Positions 15,459 through 23,578 of a stretch of DNA of 64,000 nt are shown piece by piece. A program made the translations under genes and the position numbers. The stretch lies in assembly GCF_000744095.1 (NCBI RefSeq), contig NZ_JQLI01000001.1, positions 4,340,001 through 4,404,000 on the forward strand. The letters run 5' to 3'. The notes beneath the pieces were generated by a model. It saw only the letters and a list, made by a program, of their open reading frames with translations, did not search any database and was not told where the DNA came from. Origin of the DNA: Cupriavidus necator A5-1. Lineage in GTDB: Bacteria > Pseudomonadota > Gammaproteobacteria > Burkholderiales > Burkholderiaceae. The number at the start of each line of letters is the position of its first letter. Position 1 is the stretch's first letter.

Positions 15459-16505
15459 ATGAAGCTGCAGTCTGTCGTGCGCCACGCAACCTCCCGGGCG
15501 GCGAAGCGCCGGCTGCCGGCGGTGGCCGTACTGGGCGCCGCAATCGCTGCTGCAGTGGGTGCCACCGTGCTGCCTGCCGGCGCGGCCAGGGCCCAGGCGA
15601 CGCCTCCCGCGCAGCAGAAGACCCAGGTGCCCGGCTACTACCGCATGATGGTCGGCCAGCTCGAAGTCACCGCGCTCTACGACGGCTACATCGACCTGGA
15701 CCCGAAGATCCTCAAGTACACCAGCGCGCGCGAGGTACAGAGCCTGCTGGCGCGGATGTTCGTGGAATCGACGCCGGGCATGCAGACCGCGGTCAATGCG
15801 TACCTGATCAACACCGGCCGCAACCTGGTGCTGGTCGACACCGGCGCGGCCGGCTGCTTCGGGCCGACACTGGGCCGCATCGGCGAGAACCTGCGCGCTG
15901 CAGGCTACGCGCCGGAGCAGGTCGACACCGTGCTGCTGACCCACCTGCACGGCGACCACGCCTGCGGCCTGGCCGCCAACGGCCAGCCGGCGTTCCCCAA
16001 TGCCACGGTCTATGTCGACAAGGCCGATGCCGATTACTGGCTGAACGAGACCACCGCGGCGGCCGCGCCGAAAGACGCGCAGGGCCTGTTTGCAATGGCG
16101 CGTGCGGCGGTCGCCCCGTACCAGGCGGCGAACCGTTTCCGCACCTTCAACGGCGGTGCGGGCGCCGAGCCGATCCCGGGCGTGCGCGCGGTGCCGGCCT
16201 ACGGCCATACGCCCGGCCACAGCGGCTACGTGTTCACCTCGGGCAAGGACAGCCTGCTGCTGTGGGGCGACATCATCCACAGCCATGCGGTGCAGTTCCG
16301 GCGCCCGCAGGTGGCCATCGAGTTCGACACAGACAGCCACGCGGCGGTGATCACCCGCAAGCGCATCCTCGCCGATGCGGCCAAGGGCCAGCTATGGGTG
16401 GGTGGCGCGCACCTACCGTTCCCGGGGCTGGGCCATGTACGTCGCGACACGGCCGGCTATAGCTGGGTGCCTGCCGAGTACGGGCCGATCCGCACTGACC
16501 GCTAG
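15459..16505 (+). CDS. Exported metallo-beta-lactamase-fold hydrolase
   Basis: A 348-residue protein with a long Sec signal peptide (cleavage near AARAQA, residue 46) and an MBL fold. The zinc motif HLHGDHACG is complete (HxHxDH); further ligands are His in YGHTPGHSGY, Asp in LLLWGDIIHSH and the final His in GGAHLPFPG. MBL-fold proteins with leader peptides include lactonases, arylsulfatase-like and quorum-quenching enzymes; the exact activity cannot be assigned. It is flanked by terminators on both sides (15284 and 16536) and is therefore monocistronic. Confidence 0.85.
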   Translation: MKLQSVVRHATSRAAKRRLPAVAVLGAAIAAAVGATVLPAGAARAQATPPAQQKTQVPGYYRMMVGQLEVTALYDGYIDLDPKILKYTSAREVQSLLARMFVESTPGMQTAVNAYLINTGRNLVLVDTGAAGCFGPTLGRIGENLRAAGYAPEQVDTVLLTHLHGDHACGLAANGQPAFPNATVYVDKADADYWLNETTAAAAPKDAQGLFAMARAAVAPYQAANRFRTFNGGAGAEPIPGVRAVPAYGHTPGHSGYVFTSGKDSLLLWGDIIHSHAVQFRRPQVAIEFDTDSHAAVITRKRILADAAKGQLWVGGAHLPFPGLGHVRRDTAGYSWVPAEYGPIRTDR

Positions 16506-16535
16506 CCACTGGCTACAGCGCTCGCGTGCCAGCAG

Positions 16536-16557
16536 CCGCCCTCCGGGGCGGTTTTTT
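16536..16557 (+). terminator. Rho-independent terminator after the MBL-fold gene
   Basis: CCGCCC (16536-16541) pairs with GGGCGG (16546-16551), followed by six T residues (16552-16557). Confidence 0.85.
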
Positions 16558-16668
16558 GCTTGCGGTCGGGTCGCGCGCAGGCCAGGCGCTTTTCGCCTAG
16601 AGTCATCCCAGCGGCCCCGTATGACGCACGCGTCCGGGTTCCCTTGTCACTGCCGGAGGAGGCTTCTG

Positions 16669-17415
16669 ATGAACGCCAACGCATCCCGCTTCGATCCCCG
16701 GCGCCGCCGCTGGCTCGGTGCCGCGCTCCTGGTCCTGGCCGTGCCCCTGCCGCGCGCCGTGCGCGCCCAGGGCCGCCAGGCTGCCGCGGCGCAGCGCATT
16801 GGCGTGATCGGTTCGGGCCGCATCGGCGGCACCATCGGGGGGCTGTGGGTCAAGGCCGGGCACCCGGTGTTGTTCTCGTCGCGGCACCCGGAGGCGCTCA
16901 AGCCGCTGGTGGAAGAACTGGGTCCGCTCGCGCGCGCGGGCACCGTGGCCGAGGCCATCGCGTTTTCCGACGTGCTGTTCCTGGCCACGCCCTACGGCGC
17001 GCTGCCGCAGCTCAGCCGCGACCATGCCGATGCCTGGAAAGGCAAGATCGTGCTCGATGCCACCAACGCCTACGAGCACCGCGATGGCCCGATCACCGAG
17101 GAGGCGAAGCGCGACGGCATCGGTCTCACCACCGCGCGCTACCTGCGCGGCGCGCGCGTGGTGCGGGCCTTCAATTTTATGGGGGCGGCGCAGTTCGCCA
17201 GCGAGCACCACCGCCCCGGCGGGCTGGTGGCAGTGCCGATTGCCGGCGACGACAAGGCCGCGCTCGACGTGGCCGCGCAATTGGTGCGCGATGCGGGATT
17301 CGAGCCGGTGGTGGTGGGGCCGCTGTCGAGCGCGGATCGTTTCGCGCCGGGCGGGCCGCTGTTCCGGCAGGTTGGGACGGCCGAGGAATTCCGGCGCAAG
17401 ATGGGCGGACGTTGA
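16669..17415 (+). CDS. Exported NADP/F420-reductase-like Rossmann protein with Tat-like leader
   Basis: A 248-residue protein. The N-terminus FDPRRRRWLGAALLVLA has an arginine-rich n-region, a hydrophobic stretch and an A-x-A-type site near VRAQG (about residue 36), resembling a twin-arginine signal. The body is an NADP-oxidoreductase (coenzyme-F420-dependent family) Rossmann fold: IGVIGSGRIGGTIGGLW, then SSRHPEAL, FLATPYGALP, LDATNAYEHRDGP and RAFNFMGAAQ. Soluble dinucleotide enzymes that bind cofactor are rarely exported by Sec, so a Tat leader is logical. Substrate unknown. GAGGAGG before the ATG supports this start. Confidence 0.78.
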   Translation: MNANASRFDPRRRRWLGAALLVLAVPLPRAVRAQGRQAAAAQRIGVIGSGRIGGTIGGLWVKAGHPVLFSSRHPEALKPLVEELGPLARAGTVAEAIAFSDVLFLATPYGALPQLSRDHADAWKGKIVLDATNAYEHRDGPITEEAKRDGIGLTTARYLRGARVVRAFNFMGAAQFASEHHRPGGLVAVPIAGDDKAALDVAAQLVRDAGFEPVVVGPLSSADRFAPGGPLFRQVGTAEEFRRKMGGR

Positions 17416-17444
17416 CGGTCCGCCGGGGGCCGCTCAGGGGCGAT

Positions 17445-17834
17445 TCAGGGCCGGCGCCGCTCCATCGCGACCATCGATGGCGTGAAGCCGAGCTGGCCGA
17501 AGAACGCGGCTTCGGAGGAGCGAGCGGCGCGCAGCATCCAGGTGATGTCGGGGTCGTTGCCCATGATGTGCCGCACGAGGGCGCGGCCGATGCCGCGCCG
17601 GCGATGGCTGGGCGCCACCGCGACCATCGACAGGAAGCCGTCGGAGACCTCGTCGCACAGTGCGCGGGCGAAGCCGACGACCTCGCCGTCCTCCACCGCA
17701 ACGGCTACGCGCTGGGAATTGGCGACCAGCCGCGCGAATTTTTCCGGGCCGCCCACCCGTTGAGCCCAGCCGTTGGCGATCAGTAGTTGTCTGGCTGCCT
17801 CGATGTCCTCGGGCAACAGGTTACGGATTTCCAT
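17445..17834 (-). CDS. GNAT-family N-acetyltransferase
   Basis: A 129-residue single-domain GNAT. Motif A, VAVAPSHRRRGIGRALV, carries the acetyl-CoA-binding R/Q-x-x-G-x-G/A pattern; the C-terminal AARSSEAAFFGQLGF is the usual family ending. GNATs acetylate small amines, peptides or proteins; the substrate is not predictable here. It is convergent with the F420-like gene (29-base gap) and divergent from amn. Confidence 0.82.
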   Translation of the reverse strand: MEIRNLLPEDIEAARQLLIANGWAQRVGGPEKFARLVANSQRVAVAVEDGEVVGFARALCDEVSDGFLSMVAVAPSHRRRGIGRALVRHIMGNDPDITWMLRAARSSEAAFFGQLGFTPSMVAMERRRP

Positions 17835-18021
17835 TGGCGGCTCTCCCAGTCAAGCATGTACGGCCCCTCGCCGCCCCTTGCCACCAGGGGCGCCGCGAGT
17901 CGAGAACGGCACGGGAACCCGCGCCGCACAATTGGCGGAGTGTAGCGAGCGGGCGCGGGCGCGTCAATTTGGCCTGTGGCGGGGTGGGACGCTCCTCCCT
18001 CCCGCGCTGCGGCGCGGTATC

Positions 18022-19509
18022 ATGGTCTCCATGAACGCCCCCGTCTTTTCCTCCGCCCATCCGGCCGATCAGTTGGCCGAGTTCGCTGACGCCGACGCCG
18101 CGCTGGCGCGCATCCGCGAGATCTACGAGGCCTCGGTCGGGGCCGTACGCGCGCGCTTCGACGCGTTCGCCAGCGGCAAGCCGCTGCCCTCGGCCGCGCA
18201 CGCGTGCTATCCGTACCTCGGCATCTCGGTCAATATCGAAACCATGGTCACCGACAGCCGCCCGTCATGGGGCACGGTGGCCTACCCCGGGGTATACGGC
18301 ACCACGGTCACGCGCCCCGACCTGCTGGCGGACTACTACCGCGACCAGATCGAGCGGCTGATGCGCTACCACCGCGTGCCGGTGGTGGTGGGGCTGAGCC
18401 GGCGGCCGATCCCGCTGCCGTTCGTGATCGAGGCCTCGACCACCGACATCAGCTACACCCAGGCGCGCGAGCTGGAGGCGTCGTTCGTTCTGCCCGAGCT
18501 GAGCCGCATCGACGATGCCATCGCCAACGGCACCTATGAGCCGATCCCGGGCGAGGCCTGGCCGCTGTCGCTGTTTCCCGCCGAGCGCGTGGACCTGGCG
18601 CTGCAGCGGCTGTACCACTACACCGGCACGGCGCCGCAGCATTTCCAGCGCTTCGTGCTGTTCACCAACTACCAGCGCTATGTCGACGAGTTCGTCGCGC
18701 TCGGGCGCGGGCTGATGGCCAGCAGCGACGGCGGCGGCTACACCCGCTTTGTCGAGCCCGGCGACGTGGTGCAGGAGCTGGGCGGCGTGGAGCCTGAGGA
18801 CGCCACGCGCCCGCGCGCGCTGCCGCAGATGCCGGCCTACCACCTGGTGCGCGAGGACAAGCTGGGCGTGACGCTGGTCAATATCGGCGTGGGTCCGTCC
18901 AACGCCAAGACCATGACCGACCACCTGGCGGTGCTGCGCCCGCATTGCTGGCTGATGGTGGGCCACTGCGGCGGCCTGCGCCGCTCACAGCAGCTGGGCG
19001 ACTACGTGCTGGCGCACGCCTATGTGCGCGACGACCACGTGCTCGACCACGATCTGCCGCCATGGGTGCCGGTGCCGCCGATCGCCGAGATCCAGGTGGC
19101 GCTGCAGGAAGCGGTGGCGCGCGTGACCGGGCTGTCAGGCAACGAGATGAAGACCCGCATGCGCACCGGCACCGTGGTCTCCACCGACGACCGCAACTGG
19201 GAACTCAAGTCCAAGTCGCTGTACGCGCGCTTCAACCAGTCGCGCGCGATCGCCATCGACATGGAAAGCGCGGCGGTGGCCGCCAACGGCTTCCGGCTGC
19301 GCGTGCCCTACGGCACGCTGCTGTGCGTCTCGGACAAGCCCCTGCACGGCGAGCTGAAGCTGCGCGGCATGGCCAATGCCTTCTACCGCCAGCGCGTCAG
19401 CCAGCATATGACCATCGGCCTGGAAGCGATCCGCATCCTGCGCGAGAACGGTGTCGAGCAGCTGCACTCTCGCAAGCTGCGCAGCTTTGACGAGCCGGCG
19501 TTCCGTTAG
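18022..19509 (+). CDS. amn: AMP nucleosidase
   Basis: A 495-residue protein (E. coli Amn is 484) that hydrolyses AMP to adenine and ribose 5-phosphate. The N-terminal Amn-specific domain includes YPYLGISVNIETMVTDSRPSWG and TVTRPDLLADYY; the C-terminal phosphorylase-like domain has VNIGVGPSNAKTMTDHLAVL, MVGHCGGLRRSQQLGDYV and AIDMESAAVAANGF. The last one is the conserved Glu-Ser segment of nucleoside phosphorylase folds. Start is at ATG 18022 or the ATG three codons later (18031); no clear ribosome binding site separates them. A bidirectional terminator follows. Confidence 0.93.
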   Translation: MVSMNAPVFSSAHPADQLAEFADADAALARIREIYEASVGAVRARFDAFASGKPLPSAAHACYPYLGISVNIETMVTDSRPSWGTVAYPGVYGTTVTRPDLLADYYRDQIERLMRYHRVPVVVGLSRRPIPLPFVIEASTTDISYTQARELEASFVLPELSRIDDAIANGTYEPIPGEAWPLSLFPAERVDLALQRLYHYTGTAPQHFQRFVLFTNYQRYVDEFVALGRGLMASSDGGGYTRFVEPGDVVQELGGVEPEDATRPRALPQMPAYHLVREDKLGVTLVNIGVGPSNAKTMTDHLAVLRPHCWLMVGHCGGLRRSQQLGDYVLAHAYVRDDHVLDHDLPPWVPVPPIAEIQVALQEAVARVTGLSGNEMKTRMRTGTVVSTDDRNWELKSKSLYARFNQSRAIAIDMESAAVAANGFRLRVPYGTLLCVSDKPLHGELKLRGMANAFYRQRVSQHMTIGLEAIRILRENGVEQLHSRKLRSFDEPAFR

Positions 19510-19538
19510 GCCCGTGCAGTTCTGCGTCCCGGCAAAAA

Positions 19539-19576
19539 GCAAAAGGCCGGCGCCCGATTTGGCGCCGGCCTTTTGC
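19539..19576. terminator. Bidirectional terminator between amn and ompW
   Basis: GCAAAAGGCCGGCGCC (19539-19554) and GGCGCCGGCCTTTTGC (19561-19576) form a perfect 16-pair stem around CGATTT. A-rich and T-rich flanks on both arms serve both converging genes. Confidence 0.92.
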
Positions 19577-19590
19577 ATGGGACTTCAGGA

Positions 19591-20238
19591 TCAGAAGCGG
19601 TAGCCCACGCCCATGCTGAACAGCCACGGGTCCAGGTTCACCTTGGACACCTTGACGTCGCCAGCCTTGACGTCGCTCGACAGCCAGATCTTCTTGATGT
19701 CGGCGTTCAGGAACCAGTTCTTGGTCAGCTTGTAGTCCATGCCGATCTGCAGCGCCGGGCCCACGCTCCAGCTGTCCAGCTGCAGCGCGTTGTTGGCGAT
19801 GTTCTCGCCCCAGATGCGGGTGAAGTTCAGGCCGGCGCCGATGTACGGCCGGAAGGTGCCGTTGGGGATGAAGTGGTACTGCACCAGCAGCGTCGGCGGC
19901 AGGTGCTTGAAGGTGCCGACCTTGTTCCCGTCGAGGTAGACGTTCTGCTTCTGCGGCACGGTCAGCACCAGCTCGGCGGCGATGTTGGGGGTGAAGAAGT
20001 AGGTGACGTCGAACTCGGGAATCCACTTGTTGTTAACCGTGATGCGGTCCGACGCGCCCACGCCGCCCACGGGATCGGAGCTGTTGGCCATGTCGAGGTA
20101 GGTGCCGCGCAGACGCACCATCCAATTGCCCTGGGCTTCGTCGCCGGCGGCGCTGGCCGGCGTGGCGAAGGCGCCCAGCAAGGCGCAGGCGGCGATGGCG
20201 GAACAGGTGACCCGGGTGCGGAGAGAGAGGTTCTTCAT
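19591..20238 (-). CDS. ompW: Outer-membrane protein OmpW
   Basis: A 215-residue protein: signal peptide to about residue 28 (ATPASAAGDE), then an eight-stranded small barrel with family motifs GNWMVRLRGTYLDMANSS, VNNKWIPEFDVTYFFTPNIA, FRPYIGAGLNFTRIWGEN and WSVGPALQIGMDYKLT, ending in Phe (GVGYRF). OmpW barrels form a hydrophobic channel for small nonpolar molecules and respond to stress and oxygen. The start at 20238 (MKNLSLRTRV) gives a correct leader; a longer upstream reading lacks export features. Confidence 0.93.
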   Translation of the reverse strand: MKNLSLRTRVTCSAIAACALLGAFATPASAAGDEAQGNWMVRLRGTYLDMANSSDPVGGVGASDRITVNNKWIPEFDVTYFFTPNIAAELVLTVPQKQNVYLDGNKVGTFKHLPPTLLVQYHFIPNGTFRPYIGAGLNFTRIWGENIANNALQLDSWSVGPALQIGMDYKLTKNWFLNADIKKIWLSSDVKAGDVKVSKVNLDPWLFSMGVGYRF

Positions 20239-20303
20239 GATGTTTCTGACTTGGGCTGGTAAGGAATCCGGGCCCAGTTTGGCCGAGGGGCCTTGGGCCG
20301 GTC

Positions 20304-20317
20304 TTGATGCAGAACAA
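20304..20317. promoter_or_regulatory. FNR/Anr-like box upstream of ompW
   Basis: TTGATGCAGAACAA matches TTGAT-N4-ATCAA at nine of ten defined bases, about 70 bases before the ompW start. ompW is under FNR control in enterics, so the site is plausible but unproven. No gene was found in the rest of the 20239-20614 spacer. Confidence 0.4.
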
Positions 20318-20539
20318 GTCGCACGGAAGGGGCTGCGTGGCGTCCCGATGACGCCACGGTGGGCGCGCAGCGCATGGCAGCGCTGCCGTGGCGCTTCTAA
20401 ACACATGCGGATTTATTCGTGGCGCGGCGCGGCGCGGGCCCTTACGCTGTGCAGGAGATCGGCGCCCGCGTGCACGCAGCAAGCGGCGGGCGCCCTGGCA
20501 CCGGGCATGTCGTGGGCGTCCGCAAGGGCGTCTTTCCGG

Positions 20540-20565
20540 GTGTGCCCCGTGGGGGCGGGGCACAC
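20540..20565. repeat. GC-rich hairpin downstream of the leuA remnant
   Basis: GTGTGCCCC (20540-20548) pairs with GGGGCACAC (20557-20565) around an eight-base loop. It lies downstream of the minus-strand leuA fragment and could be the fossil terminator of that gene, although no T-run is seen on that strand. Confidence 0.4.
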
Positions 20566-20614
20566 CGGCTTTCTTGCGTCGTCCTTGCGCTCTTCCTTGC
20601 GGCGCTTCGGTGCG

Positions 20615-21068
20615 TCAGGCCTCGATCGCGTGCGCGGACTGCCGTGCCGGCGCGACGCCGAAGCCAGCCTGCAGATGGCGGTTCAAGCCTGAGAGCACCG
20701 CGCGCAGCGACGCCGTGACCAGGTTGGCATCGATGCCCGCGCCGAAGCCTGTCGGCGACTCGCCCACACGTACCTCCACATAGCAGGCCGCGCGCGCATC
20801 GGCGCCCGCGGTCATCGCGTGCTCGTGGTAGTCCATCACGCGTACCCGCAGGTCCAGTGCGCCCTTGCCGCGCACGCTGCATGGCTTGCCCTCGCGCAGC
20901 ATCTGCACTTCGATCTCGACCGCGCCGCTGTCCGACACCAGCTGGTGCGACACATAGCGCAGCGGAGATTCACGTTCCAGGTATTCGCGCCGGAACAACG
21001 CATGCAGATCGTCCGCGCTCGCTTCCAGCCCGGTATTGTCGGTCATCGCCTGGACCGCGCGGCTGAAC
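20615..21068 (-). pseudogene. leuA: leuA remnant, C-terminal regulatory domain (inverted piece)
   Basis: The minus strand encodes the C-terminal allosteric domain of 2-isopropylmalate synthase: PFSRAVQAMTDNTGLEA, LHALFRREYLERESPLRYV, MDYHEHAMTAGADARAACYV and TASLRAVLSGLNRHLQAGF. It lacks the catalytic barrel entirely, and about a dozen residues appear missing after VRGKG, where the family continues NGP. It begins abruptly at about 21068, where a plus-strand piece of the same gene begins in the opposite direction. An internal ATG at 21046 could still allow a 144-residue domain to be made, but a working LeuA is impossible. It is best read as a rearranged, decayed gene. Confidence 0.78.
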
Positions 21069-21070
21069 GG

Positions 21071-21208
21071 CAACGGCGAGCGCACCGGCAATGTCGACCT
21101 GGTGACGCTGGCGCTGAACCTGTACACGCAGGGTGTCGCGCCGGGCCTGGATTTCTCCGATATCGACAAGGTGCGACAGTGCGTGGAGCACTGCAACCAG
21201 CTGCCGGT
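21071..21208 (+). pseudogene. leuA: leuA remnant, internal fragment (plus strand)
   Basis: The plus strand encodes NGNGERTGNVDLVTLALNL, then YTQGVAPGLDFSDIDKVR and CNQLPV, an internal block of 2-isopropylmalate synthase that ends the catalytic half. Homology stops after NQLPV, where the family continues with a His-Pro-rich segment. In an intact gene this block precedes the piece at 20615-21068 on the same strand; here the two lie head to head, so an inversion and deletions must have occurred. The spacer from 21209 to 21443 contains nothing recognisable. Confidence 0.75.
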
Positions 21209-21443
21209 GCGGGGAGCTGCGGTGAATGCGGTAGGCGCGCCTGCGCCAAACGATGGTGACGCGCCTCCAGTGCGGCCGCGCCGGGGGCGGGAGTCTCGCC
21301 CGTATGGCGGTGGCCCCTGCGCTGAAAGGATGAGAGCGCCACACCGTCCGTGCGCCGCCGCTCAGTCGTCTGGCCGGTACAGCGCTGGCGCCATTGCGCC
21401 TAGGCTGGTAGCGCGGGAAAAACACATGACTGGGGGGAACATC

Positions 21444-22796
21444 ATGAGACTGAGAACGTGGGCATCCTGGCTGGCAGGCACAGCCATGACATTCCTGTTA
21501 GCGGCATGCGGCGGTGGCGGCGGTGGGTCGAGCGCGCCCACCACGCCTAACGCAGGCGGTACCACGCCGCTGACCTATACCATGAAGATGAGCGTGACCT
21601 CCGGCGAGGTTGGCGTCGGCCGCACGCTCACCATCAGCGCGCTCGCTGTCGACAGCAATGGCGTCGACGTGACCGGCAACACCACCTTCACCTGGACCAG
21701 CACCGACAACGCGGTTGCCACCGTCGAGACAAGCGCCGCCACGCCGGGCAGCGCCGTGATCCGGGGCGTTACCATCGGCACGACCAGCGTGCAGGTGGCA
21801 GCAACCGTCAGGAACGCAGACAACACCACCGTGCAGGTGCCCGCGCAATCGGCCACCATCACCGTGGTGCCGGCGTCGGCGCTGAGCTACAGCCTGTCGA
21901 TCCCGAATACGAACCTGTCGATGAGCGACGGGCAGGTGTTGCCGGTCAAGGTATCGCTGATCGACAGCAACGGTGCCGACGTGTCGGCCAGTGTCAACAG
22001 CTGGGCATGGACCAGCAGCAGCACCGCGGTCCAGGTGTCGGCCAGCCAGAACAGCGCCACGCTGCGCGCGAGCAACAGCTCGACCACCGCCGCGGCCACG
22101 GCCAACGTCACGGTGTCGGTCACGGCGCCCGACGGCCGCGCGCTCGGCGGGCTGATCGCGGTGACGGTGCAGAAGAACGGTGCAGCCACCTATCGCGTGG
22201 TGACCACGCAGTATGGCCAGCCCGTGGATGCGCTGCAGGTATTCAACGACCGCCCGGCGACCTTTACCTCGCGCGTGCTGCGCAACGATGGCCAGGACGT
22301 GACGGCGGACTTCGACGGCACCTGGACCTACACCGCCACGTCGCCCACGCTGTCGGCTACGGAAACGGCCGGCACGCATGACGCCACCGTTCGCACCAGC
22401 CTGTCCAAGGACACCGGCCCGGTGCAGAGCACGCTGACGGTGACCGCGGTGAGCACCAAGCTGGACGCCCGCCCGAGCGCCGGCCTGTCGGTGACCGAGC
22501 ATCCCAAGTGGGCGCTGGTCGGTGACAACCAGCAACCGATGACGCTGCTGCTGATGCCGCCGATGAGCATCCCGGTGACGGCACGCATGAAGAACCTGGG
22601 CAACGACGTGCAGTACGCCGCGTGCGCCAACTGGGCGTGGGCCAGCACCGGTCCCGTGCAGCTGACGCCGGGCTTTACGCCGAACCAGAACTACGTCTCT
22701 GGCACGGCGCCCGGCGATTTCACCATCACCGTGACCTGTAACGCGGTGGCGGACAATACGGCGCTGAAGCTGGTTTATTTCGGCACCGTCAAGTAA
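21444..22796 (+). CDS. Lipoprotein with Ig-like (BIG2-type) repeats
   Basis: A 450-residue lipoprotein: lipobox LLAAC with the Cys near residue 22, then a poly-Gly run (CGGGGGGSS), then three or four Ig-like modules. Each has the BIG2 pattern, for example GRTLTISALAVDSNGVDVTG followed by TWTSTDNAVATV. The fold suggests a surface or periplasmic adhesin-like scaffold; no catalytic residues are visible. A GGGGGGA-type binding site precedes the ATG at 21444. A terminator follows at 22819. Function unknown. Confidence 0.8.
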   Translation: MRLRTWASWLAGTAMTFLLAACGGGGGGSSAPTTPNAGGTTPLTYTMKMSVTSGEVGVGRTLTISALAVDSNGVDVTGNTTFTWTSTDNAVATVETSAATPGSAVIRGVTIGTTSVQVAATVRNADNTTVQVPAQSATITVVPASALSYSLSIPNTNLSMSDGQVLPVKVSLIDSNGADVSASVNSWAWTSSSTAVQVSASQNSATLRASNSSTTAAATANVTVSVTAPDGRALGGLIAVTVQKNGAATYRVVTTQYGQPVDALQVFNDRPATFTSRVLRNDGQDVTADFDGTWTYTATSPTLSATETAGTHDATVRTSLSKDTGPVQSTLTVTAVSTKLDARPSAGLSVTEHPKWALVGDNQQPMTLLLMPPMSIPVTARMKNLGNDVQYAACANWAWASTGPVQLTPGFTPNQNYVSGTAPGDFTITVTCNAVADNTALKLVYFGTVK

Positions 22797-22818
22797 GCAT
22801 CAGGTCTCCCGCACCATG

Positions 22819-22848
22819 GCAAACGCCCTCCGGATGGAGGGCGTTTGC
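22819..22848 (+). terminator. Terminator after the Ig-like lipoprotein
   Basis: GCAAACGCCCTCC (22819-22831) pairs perfectly with GGAGGGCGTTTGC (22836-22848) around GGAT, with GTTT following. Confidence 0.85.
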
Positions 22849-22879
22849 GTTTGGGGCCGGGCTCTCACTGCGCGGCGTT

Positions 22880-22915
22880 GCTCCCGCTTCTCTCGCTTGC
22901 GGGAGAGGAATGAGC
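22880..22915. repeat. REP-like hairpin, CTCTCGC-TTGC-GGGAGAG type
   Basis: An imperfect palindrome built on TCTCGCTTGCGGGAGAGG. Related copies occur at 33806-33848 and 36114-36144, all between genes. They resemble the short REP-like palindromes common in high-GC proteobacteria. Confidence 0.55.
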
Positions 22916-22920
22916 GCAAA

Positions 22921-23199
22921 GCGTACCCATTTCTGCGTGACGCTACGAAGCGCATTTCCGATGCGGGCGCAGCCCGATACAAGCCGACAAGACAGCCATG
23001 CGCCGACCTTTGCCGGCCACTGCCATCCCACGACTCCACACGCCCGACATGCCATGCGTACCCATTTCTGCGTGCATCGGCACAAGCCTTCGCAAGCGTA
23101 TCCGGGCGACGCCAGACAGCCACCATCGCTTGGACAAGCGAGCGCAAACGGCCGCTTCCGCGCCGGGCGGAAGCAGCGGGCGTACCCGTTTCTGCGTGA
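22921..23199 (+). repeat. Three dispersed-motif copies in one spacer
   Basis: GCGTACCCATTTCTGCGTG at 22921 and 23056 (identical), and GCGTACCCGTTTCTGCGTG at 23180. Start-to-start distances are 135 and 124 bases; the sequences between copies are unrelated, so this is neither a tandem array nor a CRISPR. The 22849-23226 spacer has no convincing gene. The same motif recurs at other intergenic places in the window. Confidence 0.7.
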
Positions 23200-23226
23200 A
23201 TGCGTGAGGGAAGAAAAGCGCGCGAA

Positions 23227-23553
23227 TCAGCGCTTGCGCACGAAGCGCACCACCTGCTCGGCAGGCTTGCCCTGCTGCCTGTCGGTGGTGTTGGTGGTGT
23301 TCGCGGTATTGGAGCCGCAGGTATTGCAGCCGCCATCATCGCAGCCGCTGGCGCAGCCCGCGGCCGCCTGCGGCGCCAGCCTGCGCACCAGCCGGCCACG
23401 CAGGCCGGTGGCGGCAGCCCCGCCCAGGCGCGCCGCCAGTGCCGCCTTGACCCGCTCGCGCGTGCGCGGCGCGTAGCGCGCGAGCACCGACAGCGCGCAC
23501 GCCAGCACGATCAGCGGGACCAGCAGCGTTTCGATGGCGTGGTAGAGGGTCAT
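23227..23553 (-). CDS. Small Cys-containing membrane protein, third gene of the feo operon
   Basis: A 108-residue protein with one N-terminal membrane segment (about residues 7-26, AIETLLVPLIVLACALSVLA), an Arg/Ala-rich cytosolic part, and a cysteine cluster CASGCDDGGCNTCGSN near residues 67-82, then a basic tail. It follows feoB by 25 bases on the same strand. Similar small proteins are found beside feoB in Burkholderiaceae (DUF6587-like, from memory). Position and Cys cluster suggest a role akin to FeoC, for example sensing iron or supporting FeoB, but this is inference. Confidence 0.65.
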   Translation of the reverse strand: MTLYHAIETLLVPLIVLACALSVLARYAPRTRERVKAALAARLGGAAATGLRGRLVRRLAPQAAAGCASGCDDGGCNTCGSNTANTTNTTDRQQGKPAEQVVRFVRKR

Positions 23554-23578
23554 GGCAGCAGATGCAGACGTAGCAGCT

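Noticed and set aside
22921..23199. CRISPR-like spaced repeats
   Set aside because: Repeats are only 19 bases, spacing is 124-135 bases and irregular, and copies occur elsewhere in both orientations; no cas genes.
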